A DNA stretch of 64,000 nucleotides from Edaphobacter modestus (GTDB lineage: Bacteria; Acidobacteriota; Terriglobia; Terriglobales; Acidobacteriaceae): positions 4,712,001 to 4,776,000 of the forward strand of contig NZ_SHKW01000001.1 of assembly GCF_004217555.1 (NCBI RefSeq), given 5' to 3'. Under the pieces are notes generated by a model. It searched no databases, had not been told where the DNA came from, and saw only the letters and a program-made list of their open reading frames with translations. A program made the position numbers and the translations under genes. How positions within the stretch are numbered: position 1 is the stretch's first letter; each line of letters opens with the position of its first letter. Shown here one piece after another: positions 53,496-61,343 of the stretch.

Positions 53496-53626
53496 TCCCT
53501 ATCTTTCAGTCCTGTCGGTACTTGTACCAGCGGAGGTTCGTCTGCATGGAGATGGAGCGATGACCTGAAGTTTTACTTGAACCCCAGGCTCTGGAGGAAT
53601 CTATTTCGGCAACAGACTTTTTCTGG

Positions 53627-54124
53627 TTATCGGACGTTACCGAGGGGGCGGTGGAAGAACTCCACACCCGGGAGGGGATTCTGGTTGTAGCGTTCGATGG
53701 GCACGAAGCCGAGGCTGGCGTACAAGCGGCCTGCCTCCGGCATGGCTGCCGGCACGGTATCGAGATAGATGGACTGAAATCCCTGAATCGTGGCCCAGGC
53801 TATGGCCTGCTCGACGAGTCGCCGACCGAGACGGAGGCCACGGAAGCCGGAGGCGACCCAGAGACGCTTCATCTCGCAGGCTCGGTGATCCTGGACGATC
53901 TCCCTGAGGGCGACGCACCCGGCGGGGATGCCGTCGACTTCGGCCAGAAGGATTGCAGTGTAGCCTTCGGGGAGGTTCTGGAGCTCCTGCTCATAGCCGG
54001 TGAGACAGATGCTTGCGGCTCCGGAGGGACTGTTGGCGAGATAGTCGCCGTATTCCCGCATCAGGCGGCGCACAGCGAGGATGTCTTCCTCGCTGCGGGC
54101 CTCTTTGAGCGCGATGGTCGGCAT
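53627..54124 (-). CDS. GNAT family N-acetyltransferase
   Basis: 165 residues. The acetyl-CoA binding motif is MKRLWVASGFRGLRLGRRLVEQA (Q/R-x-x-G-x-G/A type, about residues 85-107 in three blocks), followed by IYLDTVPAAMPEAGRLYASLGF. Soluble acetyltransferase of unknown acceptor. It lies 17 bases after fabG on the same strand and is probably cotranscribed. Confidence 0.9.
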   Translation of the reverse strand: MPTIALKEARSEEDILAVRRLMREYGDYLANSPSGAASICLTGYEQELQNLPEGYTAILLAEVDGIPAGCVALREIVQDHRACEMKRLWVASGFRGLRLGRRLVEQAIAWATIQGFQSIYLDTVPAAMPEAGRLYASLGFVPIERYNQNPLPGVEFFHRPLGNVR

Positions 54125-54141
54125 TTTGAATCCTGGGGCTC

Positions 54142-54888
54142 TCAGCCCATGTGCATTCCACCGTTCACGTCGAGGGTGTGACCGGTGATGTAGGCGGCCT
54201 CGTCCGAGGCGAGAAACGCGACGGCGTAGGCGACCTCGGCGTCGGTTCCGACGCGGCCGAGCGGGATGTACTGAGCGTTCATCTTCTTCTGTTCTTCGGT
54301 GAGGACGGCGGTCATCGCGGTTTCGATGTAGCCGGGCGCAACGGCATTAACGGTGATGGTGCGGCTGGCCAGCTCGCGGGCAAGAGACTTGGTCATGCCG
54401 ATGAGGCCGGCCTTCGAGGCGGCGTAGTTGGCCTGTCCTGCCTGCCCCATCTGTCCTACGACCGAGGTGATGTTGATGATCCTTCCCCAGCGGTTCTTGA
54501 CCATCGAGGACATGACGGCCTGCGAGAGCAGGAAGGCTCCGGTGAGGTTGGTGGTGAGGACGTCGTCCCAGTCGGCGCGCTTCAGGCGCAAGGAGAGCAT
54601 GTCGCGGGTGATGCCGGCATTGTTGACGAGGATCTCGACCTTGCCGAAGTGTCCGATAATGGCTTTGGCGCCGCTCTTGATGGATTCCTCGCTGGCGACG
54701 TCGAGCCCAAAGGCCTTTGCGGTTCCACCGGCGGAGGTAATCTCAGCTTCGACTGCGGACAGCTTTTCAATGTTCCTTGCTGCGAGAGCGACGTGCGCTC
54801 CTCGCCGAGCCAGTTCGAGGGCTACAGCTCGCCCGATTCCCTGCGAAGCTCCTGTAACCAATGCGATGCGATTGCCGAGAGTGCTCAT
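54142..54888 (-). CDS. fabG: 3-oxoacyl-[acyl-carrier-protein] reductase
   Basis: A 248-residue short-chain dehydrogenase. NADP motif TGASQGIGRAVA (about 13-24), NNAG near 89, catalytic Ser in INITSVVGQMG, and YAASKAG (Tyr/Lys) near 155. C-terminal TGHTLDVNGGMHMG is typical of FabG. It reduces 3-oxoacyl-ACP in fatty acid synthesis. Other fab genes are not adjacent, so a role as a general ketoreductase cannot be excluded. Confidence 0.9.
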   Translation of the reverse strand: MSTLGNRIALVTGASQGIGRAVALELARRGAHVALAARNIEKLSAVEAEITSAGGTAKAFGLDVASEESIKSGAKAIIGHFGKVEILVNNAGITRDMLSLRLKRADWDDVLTTNLTGAFLLSQAVMSSMVKNRWGRIINITSVVGQMGQAGQANYAASKAGLIGMTKSLARELASRTITVNAVAPGYIETAMTAVLTEEQKKMNAQYIPLGRVGTDAEVAYAVAFLASDEAAYITGHTLDVNGGMHMG

Positions 54889-54977
54889 GAACCTCCGTTA
54901 AGACGTACAGACCGCATTATACGAGCGCACGGGGTGCGTTACGGGCTCGGTTCCCATAACGTATTCTGAGGTTCATC

Positions 54978-56561
54978 ATGTCTGGCGACGAGAAGAATCT
55001 TTCCTCCCCTAACCCTGCAGCGGCACCTGGCGAAACCGACGTCTACGCGATCCATGGAGCGGATCCCGAGGTTCTCGCTTATGCTATGGCGAAGTATTCA
55101 CGCTCCGCATTGAGCATGAAGGAGTCGCTGGTCGAGATCAGCGCGCAGCGCGCCGAACAGTTTTTGAACACCTTCTACTTTCAATATGGCCATCGCTCGA
55201 TCGCCGATCTTGCGCACATTCCGTTTGCCATCGAGAGGCTGAGCCTGCTTGCGGCGATCGAGCTGGTCGATGAGCAGCGATGGGATGGACAGGAGCGGTC
55301 CACGCGCTACCAGGATTTTCGGCGCTCGGGATGGTACACCCCCGAGCTGGGGGAAAAGACGCCGGTCTTTACCGCGGCGATCGAGGCGATGTTCAAGGCC
55401 TACCAGCAGGTGGGGGCGGGGATGCTGGAGGCTCTGAAAGGGGCGATTTCGCGGCCGGAGGAGATGAAGGCCGAGGCGTATGAGCGCACGCTGAAGGCTC
55501 GGGCGTTCGATGTGGCTCGCTACCTTTTGCCGTTGGCGACGAATACGTCGCTGGGCCAGATCGTCAATGCGCGCACGTTGGAGACGCAGGTGTCGCGGCT
55601 ACTGACCAGCCCGTTTGCGGAGGTGAGGCAGATCGGGGAGAAGCTGCGCAAGGCGGCGACTGAGCCCGCGTGGAATGTCAATCACGGCGACGCCGAAGTG
55701 CTGTGCGAGGAGATCGGCTCGGTCGACGGTGAGTGTGGCGCGCGGGCAAAGGGGTTCCTGATGCGGCAGGTAAAGACGGCGCCGACGCTGGTGAAGTACG
55801 CGAATCCGAACCCGTATCTCGATCAGAGCCGAAGGGAACTTGCCGCAGCGGCGGCGGAGTTGATGGGGAGCCAGCCGATTGAGCTTGCGCCTGTGGTCGA
55901 TCTGCTGGATGACGAGGAGCCGCTGGAGGTTGAGCTTGCGACCTCGCTGCTCTATTCCAATTGCCACTACTCCTATCGGCAGTTGCGTTCGAATGTGGCT
56001 GCGCTGACGGGGCAGCGGCGTGACGAGCTGATTGCGCTGGGAACGAAGCATCGTGGCAGACATGATGAGCTGCTGCGCGCGTTCAGCGCGGGACGGGGAT
56101 TCCGCTTCGACATTCTGATGGATATAGGAGGCTTCCGCGACATGCACCGGCATCGGCGCTGTGTGCAGTTGCTGCAGCCGTTTACGGATGCGCATGGCTA
56201 CGAGGAGCCGGTCTGCCCCGGTCAGCCAACCTTGGCCGAGGCTGGGCTTGAGGCCGAATACAAGGCGGCGATGGATGCGGCGTTTGCGGCGTATCGCGCG
56301 CTGCGGGATTCGGGAGTGACTGAGGCAGCGCAGTCGGCTCAGTATTGCCTTCCGCTGGGGACGCGATGCCGTGCGATGTTCAAGATGGACTTTGCGGAGG
56401 CACTGTATATCTCGGAGCTGCGCTCGGGGGTCGCGGGGCACTTCAGCTACCGGCGCGTGGCGTGGGAGATGTACAAGGCGGTTGAGGCCCGACATCCGGC
56501 GCTGGCGAGCCATTTCCGGATCGAGGATGTGAACGAGCCGGTGGACCTGCTGAGACGATAG
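54978..56561 (+). CDS. tandem ThyX-like (FAD-dependent thymidylate synthase family) protein
   Basis: 527 residues, about twice the length of a normal ThyX. Two ThyX-like halves are visible. The N-half has FQYGHRSIADLAHIPF, then DEQRWDGQERSTRY (98-111), which keeps the S-x-R-Y end of the ThyX motif but not the RHR start. The C-half has FDILMDIGGFRDMHRHRRCVQ, with RHR at 391-393, but not the S-x-R-Y end. Whether it makes dTMP is uncertain; it may be an alternative or diverged enzyme. Monocistronic. Confidence 0.8.
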   Translation: MSGDEKNLSSPNPAAAPGETDVYAIHGADPEVLAYAMAKYSRSALSMKESLVEISAQRAEQFLNTFYFQYGHRSIADLAHIPFAIERLSLLAAIELVDEQRWDGQERSTRYQDFRRSGWYTPELGEKTPVFTAAIEAMFKAYQQVGAGMLEALKGAISRPEEMKAEAYERTLKARAFDVARYLLPLATNTSLGQIVNARTLETQVSRLLTSPFAEVRQIGEKLRKAATEPAWNVNHGDAEVLCEEIGSVDGECGARAKGFLMRQVKTAPTLVKYANPNPYLDQSRRELAAAAAELMGSQPIELAPVVDLLDDEEPLEVELATSLLYSNCHYSYRQLRSNVAALTGQRRDELIALGTKHRGRHDELLRAFSAGRGFRFDILMDIGGFRDMHRHRRCVQLLQPFTDAHGYEEPVCPGQPTLAEAGLEAEYKAAMDAAFAAYRALRDSGVTEAAQSAQYCLPLGTRCRAMFKMDFAEALYISELRSGVAGHFSYRRVAWEMYKAVEARHPALASHFRIEDVNEPVDLLRR

Positions 56562-56658
56562 GTGAGAAAGCCATGGATCGTTGGGATGTTAGTGCGCAAT
56601 AAGCTGTCACCCATCACAAGCTGATTTATCAGCACACGGAGTTTGCAAAAGGAGTCAC

Positions 56659-57411
56659 ATGGTCCTCAAAGACGACCTCGTACAGGACATTCCCACCGCC
56701 AACGGCCCGATGCGGACGTATTTCTTCCACCCCGCTGTTGAAGGCGCGCAGTTCCCCGGCATCATTCTTTATTCGGAGATCTTTCAGATGACCGGCCCTA
56801 TTCGCCGCTTCGCCACGTTCCTCGCGGGGCATGGCTATCTGGTTGCGGTGCCCGAGGTCTACCACGAGCTTGAGCCTGCTGGCACGGTACTCGCCTATGA
56901 TCAAGCCGGCTCCGACAAGGGCAACTATGACAAATACGCGAAGGATCTGTCTGCCTACGACGACGACGCGCGCTCGCTGCTCGGTCACATGGCCACGATG
57001 CCGCAGTGCAACGGGCGGCTGGGCGTGGTCGGCATCTGTCTCGGAGGCCATATCGCCTTTCGCGCTGCAATGAATCCCGAGGTGCGCGCCGCAGTCTGTT
57101 TCTACGCGACCGACATCCACTCGGGTACGCTCGGCGCCGGCAAGAAGGACGATTCGCTCGCCCGCGCCTCCGAGATCAAGGGCGAGCTGCTCCACATCTG
57201 GGGGCGCCAGGATCCACACGTTCCCCTCGAAGGCCGACGCAAGCTGCTTGCGCGCCTCGACGAAGTGCAAGCCAATTACCAGTGGATCGAGGTCAACGGC
57301 GCCCATGCCTTCATGCGCGACGAAGGCTACCGCTACGACCCTGAGCTCGAACACCAGCTCAAAAGCATGATGCTCTCTGTCTTCCACCGTAAACTGGCGC
57401 TCAGTCTATAA
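56659..57411 (+). CDS. dienelactone hydrolase family protein
   Basis: A 250-residue alpha/beta hydrolase with the DLH triad: Cys127 in GICLGG, Asp in GRQDPHV, and His in NGAHAFMRDEG. Such enzymes open dienelactones or act on other small esters. An N-terminal export signal is absent, so it is cytoplasmic. The sense strand is C-rich while the plus strand around it is G-rich, which hints at transfer or inversion. Confidence 0.92.
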   Translation: MVLKDDLVQDIPTANGPMRTYFFHPAVEGAQFPGIILYSEIFQMTGPIRRFATFLAGHGYLVAVPEVYHELEPAGTVLAYDQAGSDKGNYDKYAKDLSAYDDDARSLLGHMATMPQCNGRLGVVGICLGGHIAFRAAMNPEVRAAVCFYATDIHSGTLGAGKKDDSLARASEIKGELLHIWGRQDPHVPLEGRRKLLARLDEVQANYQWIEVNGAHAFMRDEGYRYDPELEHQLKSMMLSVFHRKLALSL

Positions 57412-57471
57412 GCATCGCAGGAACTTGACCCCAGACCATCGAAGATGACACCAAGTCTATTCGCTTTTTAT

Positions 57472-57499
57472 TTGCCTCTCCGTCTTTAAATGCTAGAAT
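57472..57499 (+). promoter_or_regulatory. promoter of recA
   Basis: TTGCCT (57472-57477), 16-base spacer, TAGAAT (57494-57499), 31 bases before the recA GTG. No obvious SOS box could be assigned. Confidence 0.5.
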
Positions 57500-57530
57500 C
57501 CGTTTTGATGTTATCCCGAGGAGAAATCAC

Positions 57531-58607
57531 GTGGCAGATGACCGCAACAAGGCAATAGAGACAGCGCTTTCACAGCTTGAAAAGCAGTTTGGCAAGGGCT
57601 CGATTATGAGGCTCGGAGCCAAGGAGGCGATTGTCCCGATCTCGGTCATCTCCACCGGTTCGATCTCGTTCGATGCGGCGCTTGGAGTAGGCGGCGTTCC
57701 GCGTGGGCGCGTTGTGGAGATCTTCGGCCCTGAGTCGTCGGGCAAAACAACGATCACGTTGCAGATCATCGCCGAGGCCCAGAAGGCCGGTGGCCTCGCG
57801 GCCTTTGTGGATGCCGAGCATGCGCTTGACCCGGCCTATGCCAAAAAACTGGGTGTAGACACGGACAATCTGCTGGTGAGCCAGCCGGACTACGGCGAGC
57901 AGGCTCTTGAGATCGTGGAGGCGCTGGTGCGCTCGGGAGCGATCGATGTGCTTGTGGTCGACTCGGTGGCGGCATTGGTGCCGAAGGCTGAACTCGACGG
58001 CGAGATGGGCGATTCGCACATGGGACTTCAGGCAAGACTGATGAGCCAGGCCCTGCGGAAACTGACCGGAACCGTCGCGAAGTCCCGAACCTGCCTGATC
58101 TTCATCAACCAGATCCGCGACAAGATCGGCGTGATGTTCGGAAACCCCGAGACGACGACCGGAGGCCGCGCGCTGAAGTTCTACTCCTCGGTTCGCATCG
58201 ACATTCGCCGCATCGGAGCGGTGAAGGAGGGCGATGTCATTACCGGGTCGCGCACCAAGGTCAAGATCGTCAAGAACAAGGTTGCGGCTCCGTTCCGTGA
58301 TGCCGAGTTCGACATTCTGTACGGCGAAGGTATCTCGCGGGAGGGTGACGTGCTGGACCTGGCAGTGCTTCACAACGTCGTCGAGAAGAGCGGCGCATGG
58401 TACAGCTACTCTGGCGAGCGCATCGGACAGGGACGCGAGAATGTTCGCGGCTTCCTGAAGGAAAATAAGGATGTTTTTGGCCGCATCGATGCTGAGGTTC
58501 GCAAGAAACTGGGCATCTCCGCGATAAGCGGAGAGGTCGAAGTTCCGGCTGTTCCGGTGAATGGCGCGGCCGCCGCAACCGAAGTGGTGAAGGGCAAGCG
58601 ATCCTAG
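57531..58607 (+). CDS. recA: recombinase RecA
   Basis: 358 residues. Walker A GPESSGKT is at 66-73, and [20 protein letters not shown] holds Walker B and the L1 region. [22 protein letters not shown] is the L2 region. It forms filaments on ssDNA for recombination and SOS signalling. The start is a GTG with GAGGAGA upstream. The C-terminus is Ala/Val-rich rather than acidic. It has its own promoter and terminator. Confidence 0.98.
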   Translation: MADDRNKAIETALSQLEKQFGKGSIMRLGAKEAIVPISVISTGSISFDAALGVGGVPRGRVVEIFGPESSGKTTITLQIIAEAQKAGGLAAFVDAEHALDPAYAKKLGVDTDNLLVSQPDYGEQALEIVEALVRSGAIDVLVVDSVAALVPKAELDGEMGDSHMGLQARLMSQALRKLTGTVAKSRTCLIFINQIRDKIGVMFGNPETTTGGRALKFYSSVRIDIRRIGAVKEGDVITGSRTKVKIVKNKVAAPFRDAEFDILYGEGISREGDVLDLAVLHNVVEKSGAWYSYSGERIGQGRENVRGFLKENKDVFGRIDAEVRKKLGISAISGEVEVPAVPVNGAAAATEVVKGKRS

Positions 58608-58630
58608 ATTCAGTCGCTAGCTACAAGTTT

Positions 58631-58669
58631 AAAAAGAAGGCCTTCGCTACGGCGAGGGCCTTCTTTTTT
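58631..58669 (+). terminator. rho-independent terminator of recA
   Basis: A 17-bp stem with one G-T pair (58631-58647 with 58652-58668) closed by a TACG loop and ending in a T run, 23 bases past the stop. A-rich on the other side, so it may also serve the minus-strand gene. Confidence 0.9.
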
Positions 58670-58719
58670 CTGCTTCAAGTCTTCGTTGTCGAGCAGAAGA
58701 GGCGATGGGGTTTCGGCTC

Positions 58720-59478
58720 TCAACGGTCAAGATCGACATCGGGCGAGGGTATCTGGAGGTCAAGCTCCGGGCCGTCCTGGGGTATGCCGCCGATGACAAT
58801 TCCAACCTCCGGGCCGGGATCGGGAAGGGGAGGAAGATTGAGCAGGCTGAGCGGACCGCCGGGGTTGACCTTGAGAGTTGCGGGGCCGGGGCCCTTAGGG
58901 CCAAAGCCCGGACCCTCGGGTCTGCCTTGGAAGTGGAACATGAAGCGCTGGTTGTCGCGCAGCTCAGCCTGCAACTTGGTCCACTGGTCGGCGGAGAGGA
59001 CGCCGCGGATGCCGAGGAGCATGCGAGCGTTGGCTTTTTCTAGTTCGGCGCGGGCGCTGGCGACGCGGTCGATCTGGGAAAGAACCTTGTTGGTGTCGGG
59101 AGGATTGGCGGAGAGCATGGGTTCGAGCATGACCTCCTGTTTTTCGACGTTGGCCTTGAGGTCGATGAGCTGGAGCCGGCTCTGCTGGAAGATGTCGTCC
59201 ATGCGCTTCTGCTGGTCGGAGGTGAGGGAGATCTTCTGGGCGATGTCGGGATTCTTCCACCAGATGCCGGGAGGAGCGATGCGCAGTTCGGGACGCATTC
59301 CGGGCTCCCCTGGACCGACGACGCGATAGTTGAAGTCGCGAGTCCTGGCGCGCGGCGCCGTCCTTACGACATCGGCGGGCGGTGCGGCAGGGGGGGGTGG
59401 CTGCGGCTGCTGGGAGCGGGCGGGAAGGCCACAGAGAAGTGCAAGAGAGGCAGAGGCAAAGATTTGATTGCGGGTCAT
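58720..59478 (-). CDS. exported Spy/CpxP-like (LTxxQ) protein
   Basis: 252 residues. Signal peptide (about 1-22), Pro-rich linker, then a helical domain with ISLTSDQQKRMDDIF and GVLSADQWTKLQ, the paired LTxxQ motifs of the Spy/CpxP periplasmic chaperone/sensor family. The C-terminal ~75 residues are Pro/Gly-rich. The ATG at 59478 has GGAAG 8 bases upstream. Last gene after the sigma and anti-sigma genes, which implies control by, or feedback on, that sigma factor. Confidence 0.85.
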   Translation of the reverse strand: MTRNQIFASASLALLCGLPARSQQPQPPPPAAPPADVVRTAPRARTRDFNYRVVGPGEPGMRPELRIAPPGIWWKNPDIAQKISLTSDQQKRMDDIFQQSRLQLIDLKANVEKQEVMLEPMLSANPPDTNKVLSQIDRVASARAELEKANARMLLGIRGVLSADQWTKLQAELRDNQRFMFHFQGRPEGPGFGPKGPGPATLKVNPGGPLSLLNLPPLPDPGPEVGIVIGGIPQDGPELDLQIPSPDVDLDR

Positions 59479-59479
59479 A

Positions 59480-60019
59480 TTAGTTCTTCCTTGAGATGGA
59501 GTCGGTCTGGTTGAAGCGGCCGGCGGTGGGGTCGGCGAGCGGCTGCATGGGCGAAGGGATGGAGGAGGAGAGAGTCTGATTGACCTCCTCCAGGAGGGCT
59601 TCATCCCCGATGGGATTGGATGGCTGCGAGGTTGCTGCAGTGACGGGATGGGCTGGGTTCGAGGACGAATGGTCGCGAATCGCAAAAGGGATTGCGGCTG
59701 CAAGAAGAAGCGCAGCGGTCGCAAGAAGCCACCCAGCTCTCCGACGAAAGGGAGCAAAAGGGAAAGAGGCCGGAAGGGGGGGCAGCGTCCAGGAACGGCT
59801 GGCCGCGTTATGGCCGGCCCAGGCCGTGGTGGCGGAATGGAAGCGTGCAAGGGGCTGGCGGATGGAGGCGAACTCGTCGGCGCAGGCTGGGCAGTCGCGA
59901 AGGTGTTCGCGGAGACGCTCAAGCTGGGGCGAGGTCTCCTCGGGCGTAGCGATCAGGAGATCGCAGAGCTGTTGATGGGTCAGGTGGATATGAGGGCTCA
60001 TCTGGGTATGGAGGCTCAT
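59480..60019 (-). CDS. anti-sigma factor, zinc-finger (zf-HC2) type
   Basis: 179 residues. The N-terminal H-x3-C-x2-C (LREHLRDCPACADEF, about 37-51) is the ASD/zf-HC2 signature. One membrane helix (about 93-112) follows, then a ~65-residue periplasmic tail. It would hold the upstream-encoded sigma factor at the membrane. The start ATG overlaps the sigma stop (ATGA), and the stop is 1 base before the Spy-like start. Confidence 0.88.
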   Translation of the reverse strand: MSLHTQMSPHIHLTHQQLCDLLIATPEETSPQLERLREHLRDCPACADEFASIRQPLARFHSATTAWAGHNAASRSWTLPPLPASFPFAPFRRRAGWLLATAALLLAAAIPFAIRDHSSSNPAHPVTAATSQPSNPIGDEALLEEVNQTLSSSIPSPMQPLADPTAGRFNQTDSISRKN

Positions 60020-60615
60020 CGGGGTTTCCTTGAGAGTTCTGCGTGGCGTTCACGGATGCGGGTCAGCGCACGATAGAGATGGCTTTTGACGGTGCTGAGG
60101 GGGATGCCGGTGACGGAGACGATCTCGGACAGCTCCATCTCCTCGACGAAGCGGAGGAGGAAGATGGTGCGCTGGCGGGAAGAGAGGGTAGAGACGGTCT
60201 GCCAGAGGATGGCGACCTGCTCGGTAGCGATGAGGCGGGACTCGGCGGGGGAGTCGGGGTGGGGGAGGAAGGCGGCGATGTCGGCTGGATCGATGGTCTG
60301 GGCGGAGACGCGGCGCCAGAAGCGGAAGCGATCGGTCCGGGTGTGATCGCGGACGAGGTTGAGGGCGATGCGGGTGAGCCAGGTGGCGATGGAGCAGTCG
60401 CCGCGGAAGGTGGAGCGGGAGTTCCAGGCGCGGAGAAAGGTCTCCTGGGTGAAGGTCTCGGCGAGATCGGCATCGCGGAGCGAAGCGAGGAGGAAGCGGA
60501 AGACGCGGGGGCGATGGATTTCGATGACGGCGGCGAGGTCGTCGAAGGGCGTGGAGAGGACGGCGGCCTGGGAGGCTTCGGAGACGAGGTCCGTGGCTAG
60601 AGCTTTGGTGGACAT
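60016..60615 (-). CDS. ECF-type RNA polymerase sigma factor
   Basis: 199 residues with sigma-70 region 2 (about 30-100; ETFTQETFLRAWNSRSTFRGD) and region 4 (about 130-190; MELSEIVSVTGIPLSTVKSHLYRALTR is typical, in blocks). A short linker joins them. The first gene of a three-gene set with the anti-sigma and Spy-like genes, joined by overlapping codons. It is probably released by envelope stress. Confidence 0.93.
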   Translation of the reverse strand: MSTKALATDLVSEASQAAVLSTPFDDLAAVIEIHRPRVFRFLLASLRDADLAETFTQETFLRAWNSRSTFRGDCSIATWLTRIALNLVRDHTRTDRFRFWRRVSAQTIDPADIAAFLPHPDSPAESRLIATEQVAILWQTVSTLSSRQRTIFLLRFVEEMELSEIVSVTGIPLSTVKSHLYRALTRIRERHAELSRKPR

Positions 60616-60737
60616 GCGTTGACCGCAGGCTGGAGCGAAGACGCTTTCGCCTGGATACCAGAACAGACGGGACCTGGCGGGTAAGGACTACATCCAGACC
60701 AGATATTTTTCGCCGGGACAGGATATGCTGCTTTGGA

Positions 60738-61229
60738 ATGCATACGGTAAAGGCTATCTATCCGGGCACGTTCGACCCGCTGACGAACGGCCACCTCGAC
60801 CTGATCGCGCGAGGGGCGAAGATTGTGGACCACCTGGTGGTGGCGATTCTGCGCAACTCGGAGAAGGATACCCCCCTGTTCACGGTTTCGGAGCGGGTGG
60901 AGATGATTACGGAGACGACCCGGGGTGTGGGGAATGTCTCGGTGGCGACCTTTGATGGGCTGCTGGTGGATTTTTGCAGGCAGCAGGGGGCGAAGGCGGT
61001 GCTGCGGGGGATCCGGGCGATCTCCGACTACGAGTACGAGTTTCAGATGGCGATGATGAATCGCAAGCTGGACCCGGAGCTGGAGACACTGTTCATGATG
61101 CCGGCAGAGAAGTACACGTATGTGAGTTCGCGGCTGATCAAGGGCGTATTTGAGCTGGGGGGCGATGTTTCGTCGCTGGTGCCTCCTCTTGTAGTGGAGC
61201 GGCTGAAGGCTAAGGTTGCAGGGCGATGA
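60738..61229 (+). CDS. coaD: pantetheine-phosphate adenylyltransferase
   Basis: 163 residues. The nucleotidyltransferase motif GTFDPLTNGHLDL (T-x-G-H) is at residues 9-21, and AEKYTYVSSRLIKGVFELGG is the conserved C-terminal region with the S-S-x-x-I signature. It makes dephospho-CoA from ATP and phosphopantetheine. Standard length. It is divergent from the sigma operon; no terminator seen in 61230-61343. Confidence 0.96.
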   Translation: MHTVKAIYPGTFDPLTNGHLDLIARGAKIVDHLVVAILRNSEKDTPLFTVSERVEMITETTRGVGNVSVATFDGLLVDFCRQQGAKAVLRGIRAISDYEYEFQMAMMNRKLDPELETLFMMPAEKYTYVSSRLIKGVFELGGDVSSLVPPLVVERLKAKVAGR

Positions 61230-61343
61230 GGATGGCGTTCGCTATCGATGACATGGAGATGGAAGGCTATGACAGATTCCCGAATGCGCAGGTCTGCGGC
61301 TTTCCCTGCTTCCGTCAACACGCATGAGGAAGCATTGTCCTGC

